A DNA stretch of 64,000 bases from Cristatella mucedo (Eukaryota > Bryozoa > Phylactolaemata > Cristatellidae). The notes beneath the pieces were generated by a model, which saw only the letters and a program-made list of their open reading frames with translations, ran no database searches and was not told the origin of the DNA. A program made the translations under genes and the position numbers. Positions 60,983-64,000 of the stretch are shown here, piece after piece; the stretch's first letter is position 1, and every line of letters begins with the position of its first letter. The stretch is from contig WPIO01000027.1 of assembly GCA_009760855.2 (NCBI GenBank), forward strand, positions 3,090,501 to 3,154,500, read 5' to 3'.

Positions 60983-61985
60983 TTACCTTCCTGCCCTCGA
61001 TAAAAAAAAGTGAAAATGGCGTACTGCCTCACAAGTGACCATCAGCTTATGATCAAAAGCTGAATAGTAGTCTTCTGCGTTAGTCAAAGCCCGAGATAAA
61101 AAAGGCTGCCTGAGGTCTCCACTTTCCATCACTGCAGAACGGTGCTTGCTGAAGTGCGCCGAGTTTGTTAGTGCCTTTGTTATAATGAGCAAGAGTGGTA
61201 TGTAAGGGGCATATAAAGTCAGAGCAGTTGTGCAAGAATGGTTGTAATGATTAACCATGCCATGAACACGATGGAGTTGGCGAACAGACGTGGGTCTCGT
61301 GAACCCTTGAATGGCCTTCACTCGATCGGGGTTGGGCGTGATGACTCGGGTGATGACGAGGTAAGCTGCAATGGCTCAATAGGTAAGGCGGCTGCTTTTC
61401 ACGACCTCGGCCCCGAGGTCGTGGGTTTGAATCCTGCTGTTGGCGATTCTTTATCGCCACTGCAAGAGGTGGTGATAGCCGCAAAGGCTCTTCCGTCGCT
61501 ATACGAAAAGGGGCTGTTAAATCAGCTAGTATTTTTTTATGACGGCAGAGAAAACAATGTGGTCTATAAAGCCTGACTCCTGCACCCCAAGTATGCACTT
61601 TCCGGGGTTTAAATCGAGTCCATGGGACTGAAGGTGATTGACCAAGAGAACCAGGTGTGTCTTGTGCTCGGCGGCCGAGGAATCCCGACCAAAATGCCAT
61701 CCACATATGCAGAAGTCAAGTTCATGCAAAACTTGGTCTATAAAGCATTGTACTGTTTTCGCAGCATTACATATCCCATAAGGCTTACAGGTGTATTCAA
61801 AGAGCACGATATCTGTGATAATAGTGGTCTTAGGAATGTCTCCCGGTGACATAGAGGTGGTAAATAAGGTCCAAACTTTCTTCAAATTCGTCGGCCTATT
61901 CAACATTGCTGAAGTCATCCTACATAAATGGGTTCGGTCCCAGGTCATGAGGTCAAACACGGGGTCGCACACCACATTCAAACCA
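60983..61985 (-). pseudogene. Ty3/gypsy LTR-retrotransposon pol relic, split by a SINE
   Basis: Minus strand from about 61981 to 61548 encodes RT pieces: FEYTCKPYGICNAAKTVQCF, IDQVLHELDFCIC and HLQSHGLDLNPGKC. Minus strand 61360 to 60983 gives the continuation DRVKAIQGFTRPTSVRQL and, in the RNase H region, AFDHKLMVTCEAVRHFHFFL. The YxDD catalytic box is replaced by unrelated residues, and stops or frameshifts occur, so the element is inactive. I did not find LTRs. Confidence 0.82.
61361..61547 (+). mobile_element. tRNA-derived SINE (SINE1), full length, inserted in gypsy pol
   Basis: A box region ATGGCTCAATAGGTAAGGCG, paired GACCTCGG/CCGAGGTC, B box GGGTTTGAATCCTG, then body and end GGCTGTTAAATCAGCTAG-TATTTTTTTA. 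A 6-base ATGACG occurs on both sides (about 61356 and 61548), a possible target duplication. Confidence 0.9.
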
Positions 61986-62627
61986 CCAGACCACCTGTAT
62001 GGGTGCAGGCTTGCACAGCTTAGATCCTATGATGCTCCGGATGGCCGATGCCGAATTCAATCTTCCCTTGGCGTCAGCCATTGCATATGGTGCCCAAGCC
62101 TGATTGATGCTGGCACCTTTGCGGGATTACCGGAACCTTGTTAAAATTACCATGCCAGTTAATCTGTCAACCCGTCCCTAACATCCAAAACTTCACAGGG
62201 ACATTAGCAGGGAAGGCTATTTTTCGAAAAATATAAGTAGTCTGCCCCATTTTTTGGGAATGGAGTCAGAGAGAAAATTCTGTGCACGAGATTAAATCGT
62301 TGACTCAATGTCAAACGACTTACTACACAGAGAAGAGAGTGGAGTGTCTGTCCGGCCGGGACTTTGTGAGTAGAAGAGAGTGAGTAAGCACTCGGCAGTG
62401 ATGCGATCGGCCAGACCCCGCCCAAGCTAGGAGTGGTAGGTAGTAGTTAGGCTGACAAGCGCTTGCATCAGCTCAGCCTGCTAGTTGATTGATGGACTGC
62501 ATTCACATCCAGTTGCAGGCTAAGAGCTGAAATGTCGTAGGCAGCTTCGGCTGTATTGAGATGTATGCTAAGTTAAGCGGCCGATAGCAGCTACACCACT
62601 TTCCCGGTAAAAGAAATAATATTAAAT

Positions 62628-62783
62628 ATTCGCTGATTTAACAGCTTCATTTGTATAGCGACAGAAGAGCCTTTCACATTTATTGCCACTGCTTGCAGTT
62701 TCAATAAAGGATCGCCCACTGCAGGATTCGAACGCGAAGCCTCGGTCGTGAAGAGCGAGCATGTCACCTGGTATATCGCGGCC
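62628..62783 (-). mobile_element. SINE1 copy, minus strand
   Basis: GCTGATTTAACAGCTTCATT through CCACTGCAGGATTCGAACGC to GGTATATCGCGGCCC, the family in reverse. Confidence 0.85.
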
Positions 62784-62904
62784 CAAGAGTGGCCGTCGCA
62801 GTGAGGTTATCTGGGGTATGTTCCGGCTGAAACGGTAACCAAGGTAGCAAAGAAAGACGCTCGGAGGGAGCTGTCTTGTCCAGTGAGAGAGAAAGAGAGA
62901 GAGA

Positions 62905-63215
<311 letters not shown>

Positions 63216-63329
63216 AGAGTATCCTGGCAGTCAAGACCGACCTTGCTGAATCATAAGCTGCTGAGTGCTTTGGCACGATCAAGTGTAACATGCAATGTCT
63301 CGGGCTGATAATCAACATAATAACAATAG

Positions 63330-63747
63330 AAGTAATAAAAATAGTAACACGTTTTATAGTGCCCTTGGAGAACAGATCTTTTTCTTGGGTACTTTACAAA
63401 TGCTGAATATAAAGCGTTACCAAATAATTAATGGTAACATCCGCAAGTAGCAGGAATAGTGTAAGCAGGTACATGCACACGAACAAATCCCAAAAGCTCA
63501 TCTAATGCTGTAATAAATAGGTGCGTTTTAAGCTTTTTTTTAAATGTCATCATGTCATGGGACGTTGTGACGTGCGTCGGTAGTGAGTTCCAGGCTTTAC
63601 AGGCATATGAACTAAACATACTGTCTCCAACGATAGGCAAAAGGGCCACAGTGAGTCGTGTAGCTGCATCTAAAGTTAAGATGACGGTCGTGACAGACAG
63701 AAAAAACTGCTCCAGCATGGAAATCAGAGTGGGTGCAATCGCCTTCA
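63330..63747 (-). mobile_element. LINE3 copy, minus strand
   Basis: Reverse complement encodes GDSMFSSYACKAWNSLPTHV and TFKKKLKTHLF with a 3' UTR shared with 7050-7400 and a tail at about 63345-63400. Confidence 0.82.
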
Positions 63748-63840
63748 ACAGTCAAGCAGCACATCGACTTCAAGGTTCTGTCACTCACTTTTAGGTTCAT
63801 TCATTCTTTGACTCCAATCTATCTATCAGATCTACTCACC
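63748..63840 (+). mobile_element. LINE1 scrap, plus strand
   Basis: VKQHIDFKVLSLTF and HSLTPIYLSDLL equivalents in about 90 bases, wedged between minus-strand LINE3 and LINE2 copies. Confidence 0.75.
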
Positions 63841-63844
63841 CACC

Positions 63845-64000
63845 AGACTAATGTAATGTAATGTATCTCTGTCTGCAACTCCACAAAGTTATTAAGACCA
63901 TGTGGGTGTGTACTCAGGAGAGTTTTGCATAGTGCACTCACTGCCTAAGCGGCTTTCGGTGCGCATTTGGTAGCCAACGGACTTCGTCTCACCCAACAAA
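63845..64000 (-). mobile_element. LINE2 copy, minus strand, cut by the window edge
   Basis: TAATGTAATGTAATGTATCT then the LINE2 3' UTR in reverse, identical in layout to 45205-45380. Confidence 0.85.

Noticed and set aside
61361-61547. Possible tRNA gene (A and B box present)
   Set aside because: The sequence is one of at least eight diverged copies with a shared non-tRNA body and T-rich end, so it is a tRNA-derived SINE. No complete cloverleaf with paired acceptor stem was seen.

Overview
This is animal (metazoan) nuclear DNA. It holds two multi-exon genes on the + strand in a repeat-rich background. The evidence for an animal is kilobase-scale GT-AG introns, a Gi-class G-protein alpha gene with the animal exon layout, L2/CR1-like LINEs with (ATT)n tails, tRNA-derived SINEs and Tc1/pogo/Ty3 relics. 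The N-terminus of the G-alpha protein differs from vertebrate GNAI, so an invertebrate is more likely, but I cannot name the species.

Region by region: 1-2.6 kb holds a 5'-truncated LINE with a nearly open RT frame. 2.9-4.6 kb is a GC/CpG-rich island containing exon 1 of the Gi-alpha gene. The eight coding exons of that gene lie between 3776 and 35412 and give a complete 354-residue protein. A polyA signal lies at about 35.94 kb. Introns 1, 4, 6 and 7 carry SINEs, LINE pieces, a Tc1 transposase relic (antisense, 8.4-9.3 kb), microsatellites and a TIR-bounded DNA transposon (28.9-30.4 kb) with a LINE inserted in it. 36-41.7 kb is intergenic, with GA/TGCG microsatellites and a pogo/Tigger-like 5' end interrupted by a LINE.

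The second gene starts at 41762 and runs off the right edge. It is an FBXL13/DRC6-type F-box and leucine-rich-repeat protein of motile cilia. Twelve exons with matching phases (41762-58303) encode about the first 366 residues: a short N-terminal segment, a region with three tryptophan motifs resembling Sfi1/centrin-binding repeats, an F-box and the first LRRs. An RFX X-box-like site sits just upstream of the start codon. Its first intron and the terminal 5.7 kb are full of LINE fragments of at least three families in both orientations, a Ty3/gypsy pol relic split by a SINE, and a (GATA)n array of about 300 bp.

The two genes are independent in function (G-protein signalling; axoneme/centrosome) but lie in tandem about 6 kb apart. 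The most informative repeat observation is that one SINE family shares its 3' hairpin tail with the main LINE family, which is the usual signature of a SINE mobilised by its partner LINE. I see no convincing new molecular system. The best leads are the X-box, the Sfi1-like repeats, the LINE/SINE tail pair and the nested or chimeric transposons.
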